This document shows, piece after piece, positions 36,590 to 49,641 of a stretch of 64,000 nucleotides of DNA; within the stretch, counting starts at the first letter, position 1, and every line of letters starts with the position of its first letter. Source of the DNA: Chimonanthus salicifolius (Eukaryota > Streptophyta > Magnoliopsida > Laurales > Calycanthaceae); contig CM023540.1 of NCBI GenBank assembly GCA_013350335.1, forward strand, positions 1-64,000, written 5' to 3'. The notes under the pieces are model-generated. The model was not told the origin of the DNA. It ran no database searches and saw nothing but the letters and a program-made list of their open reading frames with translations. A program made the translations under genes and the position numbers.

Positions 36590-36727
36590 GAATCAGGTTC
36601 CCTTGTGATGCCCAGTGAGATTGATCCAAAACTTAACAAGGATAGTTTATTTCAATTTGTGAAGAAATTGTACTCTCAATTTGAAGCTTTTGGTTCCATT
36701 TGTGAAAACTGCGCCTCAATATGTTGA
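36590..36727 (+). other. Exon-like open segment, unrecognised
   Basis: A T-rich tract ending TTTTTTTAG is followed by 45 sense codons and TGA (ESGSLVMPSEIDPKLNKDSL near the start, FQFVKKLYSQFEAFGS later). Composition and acceptor look like a terminal exon, but I do not recognise the protein family. It could be an alternative 3' exon of the neighbouring adenylyltransferase gene, part of another gene, or chance. Confidence 0.3.
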
Positions 36728-37690
36728 ATTTTGAGGAAATTTGTAAATCTTCATTCATTACACCACGGTTCATGATTTGAATATGGTAGGTATTACCTAA
36801 GCGGGAGTCGATAGGTGTTAGTCTGGTATTGCCAGCAAATATTAGAGATATTAATCTGAGATATGGTCCCTTTTTTGGGCCAGAAAAAGATGACCCTACC
36901 TATGAAATCGAATTCCTCGTTTCTCTTCACCATTTCCTTGACATGAGTTGCAAACGCCAGACCTTGAATACATTGAATTTTTTTTAACCTATTTTTCAGT
37001 CTATTAGGTAAATCTAAGCCTTTTAGATTTAGCATAGATTTCATTTTGAAACACGTTCTGGGTGTTTCTTTGAAAAGGTTTGGAAGCAAGATCTTGACAT
37101 TTTTGGTAGCAGATTGGATTGGATTTTATTAAAAGCAAGATAAATATATAGTCAAAGAGTTTAATTTATCTATACGTAACCAATGCTCATGAAAAGACAG
37201 ATTTCAAAAGAAAAACAACACCCCTCTGTCAGTGCACCCTAACCCAAAATTCGAGTCTTGAATGGTTTCACCCTTGGCTCGGTCTTCGGTAATACCAATT
37301 TTCGACAAAAAGTTTACAACAAAATTCCAAATGGTATCTTTCACTAATTTTTAAAGGGGACTCTTTCTACCACTAGCCCAAGGATAACAATAGTGAAATC
37401 ATCCTCAAGAAAGAGAGTGTCATTTCCATGCCTTATCTAATGGTGTATCTCTCTGCGAATTTGATGAGGGGATGAAGCCGTATGACTCACATTCAGTGGA
37501 TTTAGTGGACCTCGATTGGATTGAGGAAATTGCCCTGGCCTTTATAAAACAGTTTGGTTGTGGTAACCATCATCAGACTATGTCCAATAATCTAGCCCCA
37601 TTTGACTACCACAAGTCCTATGGCTTAGTTATCCCTGAATGATCCAATTTAACGTGGTTCATAAACTTATGTTGGACTCAATTAAATCCC
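36728..37690. other. Downstream flank of the host gene
   Basis: No gene recognised between the exon-like segment and the solo LTR. Confidence 0.5.
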
Positions 37691-37695
37691 ATTAT

Positions 37696-40600
37696 TGTCA
37701 CGCCAGATGTGGACAAATTTTTTTTTTTTTTCCTTTTAATTGAGTCTCTTAACACTTGCGGAAATAATAACTCAACTTGGATTGATCCTTTATTTGATCA
37801 GAAGTTTGGTCATAGCATTTGATACTCTGGACCCAACCATCACATGACTGGTTTTGTTCCCAAAACAGATGGAGGGGTCACAACGGTCCCACTTACGGTC
37901 CAGAACCAGTAGATAGAATCCACTACCATGGTATATGGATACACTACTAGTCAACATGTAGTCTATTACTTCGGTTCTTTGTTTAAAGCCCAAGTAAAAA
38001 TGTCACACATGCTCTATCTGACATTTACCATAAACTATACCCATCAGAATCACACATAGGAAACACAAAACTTTTATTGCACGTCTACTGTGCCTCAATC
38101 AGACACATTACAAGATTTATTACAGTACATTGTTCATAAAGACAATATATTAAAAAACAATATATAATTTCCAACAACGGGAAAATAACATAGATGGTCT
38201 CCACCTCTACTACAACTGTGGACCATCCAATACCTTTTCATCCGGGTTCCCTGAAATGTAAGGGATGTGAACTAACATAGCCCGGTAAATAGAAAACAAC
38301 AGATAATAAAACATATTATCAATTCATAAGCATGTTATCATACAACATTATAGACATTCAAAAAATCATGTAGTTTTACAATGAGAACAACGTCTAAAAT
38401 ATTGAATGTACAATGCATGCTCTTACTTTCTCCAAAAACAATACCCTCACCAATCGGCATCTACGGTACACTAAGCCGTAAATACATGTCTACACAGTCG
38501 GTCAATTCATGCTCAGTGCTTCACCAAATTCGTTATACACCTCGCACTGTGGCTTTCCACAAACTCAATACTTCACCTACAGTGTTGAGGTAATTTGATA
38601 TGCACAGTACATCACTCAAGGCATATCAATATATGGATTAAAACTCGTTCAACCCATTCAATATCTCATATGATCATAATATATTCTCACTGTACTAGCA
38701 TTGATTTATAAGCCCTCCCACGTAGAATCACAAATAAACCAGCAATTGGTATTTAAAACATACTGTGCTGAAAATAAACATAGATTAAAACCCACCAATG
38801 GGCAACAAACCACCATATTCGATAACTGAAATTAAAACAGATATAGGAAAATTTCAATTGTTAATATCCTCTCTAGTCGAGTACGTGTACCCTTTACTCA
38901 CCATTTGTCGTGTCAAAGTATATCTCCTGCAATACATCATTATACACAAATATGTGTATTCTAATTGGAATCACGGTTGGAAAATGATCTAGCTCAATAT
39001 CTCCAACTAATAAACCGGACAATATCTAGGCACATGAGTGGTTTCTGTTCTCCGTTTTAGAACGGCTAGACCTTACATCCCGTAAAAATTTAATGTTCAC
39101 GTTTCATATTCAGAAACACTTTATCCTCCTGTTACGTGTGAACAGTGTCGGTATCGCATTTTAGTCCGTTCACATTCTTTCTGTCTATAGAATAACCACG
39201 GATTTCCACTCATTACCGTAGGACTGGTGGTATAGAATTCAAAATTCAAATGCAAAATGAAATAACTTTTTAATAACATAGCGTAGTTGAATCTCCTTAG
39301 CGTAAATTGGCGAGTGTTTTTTTCGAACTATAAAAACATTAAAATCACGTAAATAAATAGTACGCTAATAACAAGCAGTTTAAATATCCCATATTTATAT
39401 TTTTCTCATTTTAATCCACCCTTTAATCGAGAAACCAATACGGGCAAGTGCACTTTTAAAAGTGTAAAACTCGTGCGATAATAATTCGCATTTAGATACT
39501 TCCAACGGTCTTTCAAGTAATAGCAAAAAATGAACAAAAAGTCAACAAAATAAAATAACATTGAATACGTGGTGTTTTAAAAAGAATCGGCATTCAAAAC
39601 ACAAAGAACCAGAAATTCAGTGCCCATCTTGTATTATCATCGGGTGATCGTTACCGAGATGTATTGAGACTGGCCCAACCAATAAGGGGAAAAAAGAAAG
39701 CAGTAAATAATACGTGATATACTAGAAGTAGTAATCAGAAAACAAAACAGTTCCCCAGTCCAAACCGAAAGCATAGCACGTAATTTGGAGTGGGATAATC
39801 TTTTTGTAAAAAAATATTTTATTTCTAAGTTACAATGTATTTAAACATTACAAGACTTAAAATAATCACAAAAAGGGTCAAATACATGAATTTTAAGTCA
39901 AAACAATAAAATTTTCAATTTTTGAAAATGTTACAAAAATTATGATTTTGTCCCTAGCACTATTCACCGAACAGTGTTACTGTTTATTAACCGTGTCATT
40001 GTTCACTGAAGCGTGTTACTATTCATTGGACGCTAAAAAAATACTGTTCAAAATGCTGAGTAGTTTTTCCAATTTTTTTTTTTATCTTCTTTGCCTATTT
40101 TTCAAAGAAAATCTACAAAGTATTTTTTGACGAAATTTTAACCAGAGCTATATCTAAATAAGATCTATGTGAGAAAAATATTAAACAAGAATGAACTCAT
40201 ACCAAAGGACTCCAGAAAATCAGTACAAAAACACTGCTTCTAAGGTTACTGTTGAGTTTGCAGAATAATAAAATGAAGAAAGAGAGCTGAGAGGAGTGGC
40301 CATGGAATTGGTGTTTTAAACTAACACCCAAGCACCTATATTTATAGCCTTCAAAAGAAATCACCTGGGCAACCCCAACCCTTGGATTAAAGGTGGTGAA
40401 GTGTATGGTGGATTGGAACAAGCCAATTCCCATCTTTACTCTTTAATTTCTTTTTCCAAAAATCAAAATTTAAAAAATCTTCAGAATATTTTCCATGTTT
40501 AAGCAATTTAAATTGACTATATTTAGAAAATTTTCATTTGAATCTTAAAAATTCCATCATTTTTACAAAGTTCAATATTTTGATTCACATTCTTCGGTTT

Positions 40601-41046
40601 TTGAAATATAATTTTGGGTGTTTTAAAATATCAAAATGAAAATAAAAAATGCAAAAGTTTTTGTTTAAATACAGATCGCTTCTAATAAGCTTTTGCAATT
40701 TTTCGGGTTATGGGGTATTTGTTAAATCGGGGTTTTTAGATAATGCTTGCTTAAAAATCTTATTTCGGGAAATCATCGGAAAAATCTGGAAATACCATTG
40801 ATTAGTGTACTCAAAGACTTAGAGTGTGTTTCAAGGTCAGACTACGTCAGCAGAGTAATCTTGTGAAATATCAATTTTACCCTCCAGGCTTCAATAGGCT
40901 GGATCACTGAGTAAACGTACTCAGATTTGGACAAAGAAGAGCTTTTCAGAAAGCTTTCTTTGCACTCTACACTATTAATCGGTCAAAAGCCAGGTTAACG
41001 GTCTGAAAAATTACTCATTATTCTAATCAAGGGTTGGATTCTCACA
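37696..41046 (-). repeat. Solo LTR, 3.35 kb, inverted relative of 18,629-21,933
   Basis: Plus-strand left end TGTCACGCC, right end GGATTCTCACA, flanked by ATTAT and ATTCT (one mismatch). The minus strand aligns with the LTR at 18,629, including the start region (CTTTGTCC...TACTCAGTGA) and a TATA box (GCTATAAATATAGG, about 40,334-40,348). No coding region. Confidence 0.7.
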
Positions 41047-41167
41047 ATTCTACCCAACCTAAGAAAAACCCTAACTTTCATAAGGATAAACCTCCAAAAT
41101 CTCTCAAAGTGTCATCCAAAACCCTAATTCTTCTCTCCCAAAGCAATGTGAATTGTAAACACATGAG

Positions 41168-41340
41168 GGTTGGCATCTCGGTCAAGAACCTGCCTGAGAT
41201 GTAAAAGGTCTTGGGTTCAAGTCACTCTCAACACAAAAGGGCCACTACCCATAGTGTTGCCAAGTGTTTGTGGATAAAGAGGTTTGCACTGTAGCGCTCC
41301 TCCCTCTCCCACTAGGATCAAAGTGGTATTTAATGAGAAA
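41168..41340 (+). repeat. tRNA-derived SINE-like element
   Basis: A-box-like GGTTGGCATCTCGGTCAAG and B-box-like GGGTTCAAGTCAC (41,213-41,225) at tRNA spacing, followed by a unique tail. It ends in a GA microsatellite. Confidence 0.55.
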
Positions 41341-41355
41341 GAGAGAGAGAGAGAG

Positions 41356-43848
41356 ATGGAGCACCACAACACGAGTCAATTCTGAGTCAGAAGACCCGAC
41401 CCTTGACTGGCCCAACTAGTTGGTGCGCATGTACATAGTCCATTTTAACTTTTGCAACACACCAACATAAAACCTACAGAAGCATATACATAATATTTGA
41501 TACATTTGAATTATAGTCATTCTCAATCCAAAGAAAAACGTATTAATCTCATATAAGCTAAATGTCAAATAACAAAGAAGTCTAACATCATCATCTAGGA
41601 GTTTACACATCATCAATTAAACTTCCAATCATATAACTCCTACAAAAATTACATGTTCTCAAAATATAGACAAAAAGAATGATAATGTCTTCTATCTCCA
41701 AATGTCAAAATGTGTGACTCCCTAAAACTTTGTCTTTTGCTTTCATCTCCTATCATGCTTGACTAGCATTCGGCCCAGCCTCATTGCTCTTATCGTTTCC
41801 TGCATTAGATTCAAAAAAGGGGGAAAATTTGTGGGCTTAATCAACGCCCAGTAGGAATTCCCAACAGTGTGGGTACCAATATGTGACATATACAAAATCA
41901 TTATATAAGATAAGTGCTTATTACATTGTAATTCACATTTCATAAAAACATCTCCCATCCCCATTTGAAATTTCAAATCAAAATCAAAGTCATGCGTAAA
42001 TACCAAATAATAAACATCTCGAAATCATAATATATCTCATAACGAAATATCGAATCATATTTTCCAACTTAGTACATAAAATAATCATGAATGACATGCC
42101 ATGGGTGCCATGAAGTCTATGCAATCCCTTTCATGCTCCATGCATTGGAAAGTCTGTCTTTTCCAATTCAACATTTTTATTACTGGCCTCTTATGTCCGT
42201 AGCTTTCCCGTGGCATCCGGATGGGAGCTACTTTCCAATACTTAGCATTTCTACCGGGACTACCGAGGAATGCTATCACCCATACAATCCTGCGCAGGTT
42301 TCGGGTCTCATACCCAGGAGCATTCAGCCTATCTTAATGCCATATCTTGTCACATGGACGGGGCCAAAAACCTATTTTGTACAATTCCTATCATAAGAAT
42401 CCATATTCGTAATGCTCATGCATTCCCATCCCTCATGAATGCATGATTCATATGCATGAGAACTCCATCGCTAATATTAAATCCATTTGCATTTCATAAT
42501 AAGATAATACATATACATCAAACTCCATGCTTAAAACACACATATAACAAATCTCAAAACAATGAAATCCAAACTAGAAATACATATTCACCATTGTACA
42601 TCAATAAGAGTAGGAAAACCTACTTGATTCCAAGTTTCTAGTGTTGATGTTGAGTCTTGAACTTTCTTGCCCAATAATGGGGTCACCTCCAATCTCTTCA
42701 TTCATCCCATGCATCATAAGCATAATTTTAGATAAAAATCATAACCTTCTAATAAATAACTTAATAAGATTCTTTAATAAAATTCATTACTTCTACTTTA
42801 CTTCTTGAACCCAAATCTAGTTTAGATCATTTCCAACTAATTCTAGAAATAAAGACCATAAGCCTTTTCTTGTGCTTTTCTTTCAAATTACACCTTATTT
42901 AGACTTAGGGTTAAGAATCCCCAATTTCCACTTCAAATCTTAACTCTAGATAAAAATCTAAATTCTAACATACATTTTCTTAACCTTAGATAGATTAGAT
43001 TTCTCATACCTTCTTAGATTTCCTACATGTTCTTCCCATTCCTTTCACTCATAATCATTTTGCACTCTATTCCTAAGCATGCAATTGGATCATTTTAGCA
43101 CAACAATGGTAAATTTCACATACCTTAGAATTGGAGGTTTTTGTTGTGAATGAACTTGGGCTTAATTTCTAAGCCTAATTAGTTGTATTACTTTTCCATG
43201 TACTTGGTCACATATTAGGAGGCTAGCATTTCCAATTTGATGAGTTAATTCATAGATTTACATCAAATTCTATGAATTTGGAAAAAACCCCTAAATCCCC
43301 AAATTCGATCTCCTTAACTTGGGCTTAATTTCCAAACCTAATAATTTGTATTACTTCTCCATGTAATTGGCCACATATTAGCAGGCTAACATTTCCAATT
43401 TGATGAGTTAACTCATAGATTTAAATCAAATTCCACGAATTTGGGAAAAAATCCTTAAATTCCCAAATTTCTCCAAATTCCATCATCTTAACCAAAATTT
43501 GTCTAGGGTTGGTTCCAAATCATCCTAAATTTCACATTAAACATAAATAATAAGCTTAGGGAAGAAGATTTTACCTTTAGATGAGCTTTCTAAGTTTCCT
43601 TCCTTTCTTTTATTCTCTTCTTCTTCTTCGTTCTCAAACTTCTCTAATGGAGGAGAACAAATTCGTGTAGGGTGGAGTAGGGAAGATGATTCCCTCCTCT
43701 TTTCTTCTCTTTTCTTCTCTCTTCTTCCTTTTTAGGTGTAGAGGAAGAAGAAGAGAGGAAAGAGAGAGAACCGATTGAAGAGGGTGAGAGAGGGAGAGAG
43801 ATGAGGGAAAGAGGAAGGTGAGGATCAGTGGAGGACGTAGAGGGCACC
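41356..43848 (-). repeat. Diverged Tekay-type LTR fragment
   Basis: Blocks such as CCCGACCCTTGACTGGCCCA, GCGCATGTACATAGTCC and CAACGCCCAGTAG correspond to the same positions in the LTR at 43,849. The left terminus has been replaced by a GA repeat. The right end is interrupted by the younger Tekay LTR. Confidence 0.6.
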
Positions 43849-44583
43849 TGTGACACCCCGCCCTTTTCACTCTAAAATTTCAGAGTTTATTTTTTTTTTT
43901 TTATAATAATAATCAATAAGTGATCGGGGCGGAATGTCACGACGCGAGTTAAGTTCGGATCTCTAAATCCGACCCTTAACTGGCCAAGCCCATGTGCGTA
44001 TGAACTAAGTCCATAAAACTGATCCGCACATGGTACCTATTTACCTAGCGGAATTAATTAGTCTAGATCTAACTGAGGTTATAATAGAACCTATGATTAA
44101 TCCAATTTCCATTTTTAGATAGCAAAGTACCTTATTTATTCTCCAAAATCACTAACCGATCTTAACTAATCGTTTAATCCAAACATCCAACATAAAACAA
44201 ACCATAGCATCTAATTAACTACATTATTACATGCCAACATCTAATTTAACAAATTACATTGTTCCAAATAAATCAACTAACAAATCCATAAATAATCCAT
44301 TCATAGTCCATTGCAATCATTCAAATCGCCCAAGTTTTCGTACTTGGTCCTCTTCTCCAACCACGTTCTTTCCTTTCCTTGCATCATCCACTAAAGATAT
44401 AGATAGGGCGTTAGATCAACGCGCCCAGTAGTGTTTCCGAATTGGGCTACCACATGGTTAGTCAAAAAAACATGCAAATAGGATAATAGTTATACATGTG
44501 TGACAAATTCTATAAAAATATGCTATGTATGAAATGAACATGTAATGAGTCCCACCCATCACCATTCAACATAGCCATCACTT

Positions 44584-44735
44584 GACGGGATTCTCATCGT
44601 CAAGGTAACCCACAGTGGTCTTTCGGACGCCCCGACGGAGTGTGGCCTCCGGATTCCTCCTGATGGGATTCTCATCATCAGGGTACCCAACAATGGTCTT
44701 TCGGACGCCCCGACGGAGTGTGGCCTCCGGTTACT
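44584..44735 (+). repeat. Two-copy 78-bp tandem repeat
   Basis: GACGGGATTCTCATC...GGAGTGTGGCCTCCGG followed by a near-copy beginning GATGGGATTCTCATC. Confidence 0.8.
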
Positions 44736-45031
44736 TCCCCATCATCCCATGCTATGCATGAGATGTCTATGCAAACATGCCATTTGTAAATATAACATTT
44801 GATTCAAATAACTTATTCAAATAAACATAAAACAGCGAATAAGTTGTGTGGTTACAACAAGGTAGGAAACCTACAATATTTTACTTTGTTCGACCCTTCC
44901 TTTGGACCGTCTTTCGATCACGACTTTGTACACCGTTCTAGAAATCCGAATACCCTATATACATGGCAGCAAGTTAATCATTTGACCATATGATTCTAAT
45001 TTGATTTAAATCCCAAAAATCCACTTTGTGG

Positions 45032-46316
45032 GGTTCGGCCATACCCCATGGCCGAACCTCACCCATTTAAACTTTGATAAATCTTTTATTTACTTAATAC
45101 CATCTAAGTATCCCAAACTTTTCAAATGACACTCGGTAGGGTTCGGCCATACTACATGGCCGAATCTTACCACCTTAGGTTTTGGCTCATAAGTCCATTC
45201 TTTTGATCATTTCATCTTTTCATCCTTATTTACCATAATGCCATTATACTATCCTTTGCCTAATTTTTTTTTTTCCTTAGACAACAAAGTCCATCACATG
45301 ACAATTGGTGGGGTTCGGCCACATAACATGGCCGAGCCTCACCCTAAAGATTTTAATCCTATTTTCCATCATCTTAATACTACATCCATACTTGATGTGA
45401 TTTCCATCTTTTTGAAAGCCAACCCAAACAACCAAATACTTACATGGGGTTCGGCCATCCAAGGTGGCCGAACCCTATGTCCATGTTTTGGTCTTCTAAA
45501 ACATGTGTTTGGTGTTATTTAAACATACAAAATCAATATAATATTGCTGCCATTATACATCTTATACACCATCTAAATCAGTTCATCTACTTGTCCCAAA
45601 TGACCATATTATTTCATGAAATTCGGCCATCCAAAATGGCCGATCCAAATGATCCATTTCATCAGTTTTGAACCACTGTTTTAAACCATGCTAACTTCAG
45701 TCCTTTGTCATACAGATCCATGCTTTTAACCCTTTCCAAAACATGTATTTGAATCTTAAATAATAACCCAAAACAGTCCACATACTTCACGGTTTATATG
45801 TTCCAAATACATCAAAACCATACCATTATTTGCATGGGGTTCGGCCCTCCATGGTGGCCGAACCCTATGACCTTTGGTTTTGAACTTCTTAATCATTCAT
45901 TTTTGTCCAAAACAAACTTCCTTATTTATGTTTTAACCTTTTTAAAACACATACTTAAAATCATCTAAAAACAGTCCATGGGGTTCGGCCATACACATGG
46001 CCGAACCCTATGGTTCTCTTAATGGAAATCCACCCATATTTATCTATGAAATTAATCCACAAATTAACATAAGATAAATATGGTTCAGTCATGTCATATC
46101 TACTCCAAAACAGTAAGCTTAATTCCATATAAAAATCTTTTAAAATCCTCACTCCAAAATATGGATTTTGACTTTCAAATACCATAGAATCCACCAAGTT
46201 TTTCCATGGGGTTCGGCCATCCAATGGGGCCGAACCCTATGGTCCATATTTTATTATTTTAAACATCATAATTCTAGGTCTAAACCATTGATGGATCTGG
46301 CCATACAATGGCCAAA
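45032..46316. repeat. Array of nine palindromes GGTTCGGCCAT..ATGGCCGAACC
   Basis: Hairpin-forming units near 45,032, 45,140, 45,311, 45,446, 45,620, 45,836, 45,980, 46,208 and 46,295. Each has arms of 9-12 bp and a short loop, separated by about 90-230 bp of unrelated sequence. Confidence 0.8.
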
Positions 46317-47937
46317 TCTCATTTTCTTAACCAATCTATTAAACAAGGGTTCAAAATGCACTTACTAATACCGCGTCTCCTTCGGTTCTTTTGACTCCTT
46401 CTTTGACCCTTTATCTCCTTGACCTCTCCTTCTCTCTTACTGTTCTTTGGACTGAGACTGATCTTGATGCAAGCTCCTTGAGATAATTCAGCCAGGTGAC
46501 AAGGACTTAAGAGAGAGAGAGAGAGAGAAAGGGAACTTTGGTCTTGAATGAAATTGCTAACCTTGTTGCCAAAACCCTTTTGCTGATTTTTGTCTTGATG
46601 AAAGGATTACCCAAAAACTAATTGAAATGAGCAACCAGCTGCTGCTCTTGGTTTAGACAGATAGAGGACGTCCAAGAGAGATAGAGAGATAGAGAGAGTA
46701 ACAATGAAAATCCTTTGCTTGACCAAAAACAGCCCAAGGTTAATCCTTGTGTAACTCCCTCTCCTCAATCAAGGTTCTTTATGTTACTTGGGGGTTTCAT
46801 CTATGAAATGAAACACCCCAAGCAACCAACGTCCCTTGTGGTTGAACTAGTGTAACCCCCCTTTTTCTTAGGTTCTCACATGGGAGTTTCATTTTGAAAT
46901 GTAACCCCCATGTGCTGCACCGTCCCTTTGTTAGCTGCCTCTCAATTTTGGCTTATGTAACAGCCACTACTCTCAAGTGTAGCTCCACCAACAGCAGCTC
47001 CAATCAGCCCCATTTGGCCCTCATCAACGTCCCATGTGGGAGTTCTATCATGGGAATAAAACTCCCCTCCTCCAAGTGTGAACACACTTTGTAACTCCCA
47101 TTGGTTTAACATCTAATTTGAATTTGGAATGCCATAATCTATTGTGTGTAACTCCTCCAATCAGATACCTATTTTATTCTCCAACCTTGGAGTTACATGC
47201 ATGAACCATCAATCCATATATGGGCTGTCTTTTGAAGACCCAAGCATGGCATAAACCCTATACCAACTCCAACGTGCATAATGATTTGAAAAACTCAACT
47301 CTCACCCAAGTAACTCCATGTAACGTCATTTTCATTCTTAACTTGGGTGGGAGTTACATGCATATAAGTTTCCCATGCAGCCAATAATTCTTAGTGTTTG
47401 AATTTGAAACAGCCTACAATCCTTCTATCTCTACATCTTACTCATTTAAAAATACATATTCATTCAACTCATTTATTCAACTCACCCAACCTAACTCATT
47501 CATTTAATTTAACTTAACTAATAAATTCAACTCAACTAAACCCATCATTCATTTCAACTCAAACCAAACTCAAGAAATTAATAAACTTAAATTAACTAAG
47601 CTTGAACTCAATCCATGGCTAATCATGCTATTCACGACCCATTGGGTCCCATCTATCCATTTTGACCCATTTATCAAAATTTGACCCAAATATGATTCTT
47701 GACCCGTTTAAATTCATCTTATCCATTTATTTGTTTTGTAAACCAACTACCATCCTTTGGGTCTTGATTGAGCCATTGACCCATTTAAATTCAAATCAAT
47801 TTTATCACAATGGCAATTCCGTAAATATGAATATTTTCATATAAAATGATAACTTTGAAATCCCAGGGTGTTACAATACAATACTCTTTTTATAATTTTC
47901 GTCCCGAAAATCGAACGAAGTAGGATTTCAAAGTAAA

Positions 47938-49541
47938 TCATACAAACAATTCAGGGTGAGACGTTCTCATCTCCGATTCCAATTCCCAAGTGGCCTCCTC
48001 AACACCATGTCGATCCCAAACCACCTTGACGAACTGAATCGCTCGGTTACGTAACACCCTTTGCTCACTCTCCAATATTCCGACCGGCTTCTTGACATAA
48101 GTGACGTCGCTTTGCACATCTATATCTTGCACATTCAAAACATGAGACGGATCAGGGTTGTACTTCCTCAGCATCGACACATGGAATACATCATGTAGAG
48201 ACGCCAATTGCGAAGGAAGTGCCAACTGATAGGCTACATCTCCCATCCTTCTGATAATTGAAAACGGTCCCACATATCTTGGCGACAATTTTCCTTTCTT
48301 CCCAAATCTCATGTGCCCTTTTCGTGGCGAGACCTTCAAGAATACCATGTCTCCCACTTCAAATTCGAGAAACCTCCTCCTTTTATCCGCATAGCTCTTT
48401 TGCCGACTCTGTGCGGTCAACAAATGTTGACGTATCAACTGGATCTGTGCAGTAGTTTCTGCAACCAACTCAGGTCCTATCAGTGCAGGTTCGCCGACCT
48501 CGGTCCAGCACACTGGTGACCTGCATGGTCTACCATACAAAGCTTCGAATGGTGCCATCTGAAGGCTTGCCTGGTAGCTATTGTTATAAGAAAATTCCAC
48601 CAATGGCAAATGATCCTCCCATCCACCTTTGAAGTCTAGCGTGCACGCCCTCAACATGTCCTCCAACGTTTGTATTGTTCTTTCCGATTGTCCATCGGTC
48701 TGTGGATGGAATGCTGTGCTAATAAGTAGATCGGTTCCCATGGCCGACTGCATGCTCTGCCATACCCTGCCGGTAAATTGGCCATCTCTATCAGACACTA
48801 TAGTCTGTGGAATACCATGTAATCTGATGATATCTTTGATATATCTCCGACCCAATGTCTCTGATGAATCTGTCATCTTGATAGGAATAAAATGCGCGGA
48901 CTTGGTCAATCGGTCTACCACAACCCATATAGCGTCATTGCCCTTCGAGGACCTCGGCAACCCCGTCACAAAGTCCATGGAAATGTGCTCCCATTTCCAT
49001 TCCGGCACTGCTAAGGGTTTGAGTAACCCTGGTGGCTTCTGATGTTCCGTCTTAACCTGCTGACAAGTTAAACAATGAGCCACGTAGTCTGCAACATCCT
49101 TCTTGAGTCCATGCCACCAATAATGTCTTTTTAAGTCATGATACATTTTTGTGCTACCTGGATGAATGGACAGCTTGCTCTGATGTGCCTCTATCAATAA
49201 TTCTTTTCTGCAGCTTCTTGGCACATATATTCTACCCCGGAACATAAGACCCTGTCCTGGTCGTAATTCCCAATCCGGTACAACCTCGCCATTAGACATC
49301 TTGGCCCATGTCTCTGCCATTTCCGGATCTGTTTGTTGCTCCTGTTCAATCTTTGTAACCATGTTGGATCGTATGATCAAATTGTACATACTCCCATGGT
49401 TTGTGATATATAGATTAAACTCACGAATGGAATTCAACATCTCCCATTCAGTCCTGATCAAACATGCCACTGATGCATGAGACATGCGGCTGAGAGCATC
49501 CGCCACTTTGTTGGCCTTTCCCGGATGATATCGGAGCGCAA
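47938..49541 (-). CDS. Tekay/Del chromovirus pol: RNase H end, integrase, chromodomain (truncated by gap)
   Basis: An uninterrupted minus-strand frame of over 530 codons running out of the gap. Domains in order: RNase H end (YHPGKANKVADALSRMSH); integrase HHCC zinc finger (HPGSTKMYHDLKRHYWWHGL, CLTCQQVK); DDE core with Asp in SMDFVTGLP, Asp in TIVSDRDGQF and Glu in HPQTDGQSERTIQTLEDML; GPY/F module (LSPRYVGPFSIIRRMGDVAY); C-terminal chromodomain (RVLRNRAIQFVKVVW, then EEATWELE). Reverse transcriptase, protease and gag lie beyond the gap. The open frame suggests a young insertion. The 3' LTR follows. Confidence 0.9.
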
Positions 49542-49641
49542 NNNNNNNNNNNNNNNNNNNNNNNNNNNNNNNNNNNNNNNNNNNNNNNNNNNNNNNNNNN
49601 NNNNNNNNNNNNNNNNNNNNNNNNNNNNNNNNNNNNNNNNN
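49542..49641. other. Assembly gap (100 N)
   Basis: Exactly 100 undetermined bases. Minus-strand coding on the two sides belongs to different Gypsy families and different polyprotein positions, so the gap does not lie within one element. Confidence 0.99.

Larger units (their letters stand above)
43849..47875 (-). repeat. Tekay 3' LTR (4.0 kb)
   Basis: Plus-strand ends TGTGACACCCCGCCC and CCCAGGGTGTTACA. On the minus strand the element's polyprotein stop is followed by GGGACGAAAAT and an A-rich purine stretch, then TGTAACACCCTGGG: the usual Tekay/Del arrangement before a 3' LTR. It contains a two-copy 78-bp repeat (44,584-44,735) and nine palindromes at 45.0-46.3 kb. Confidence 0.75.

Noticed and set aside
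45032..46316. Regularly spaced palindromes as a CRISPR array
   Set aside because: Units are imperfect, spacers are of unequal length, and the context is a plant LTR with no cas genes.
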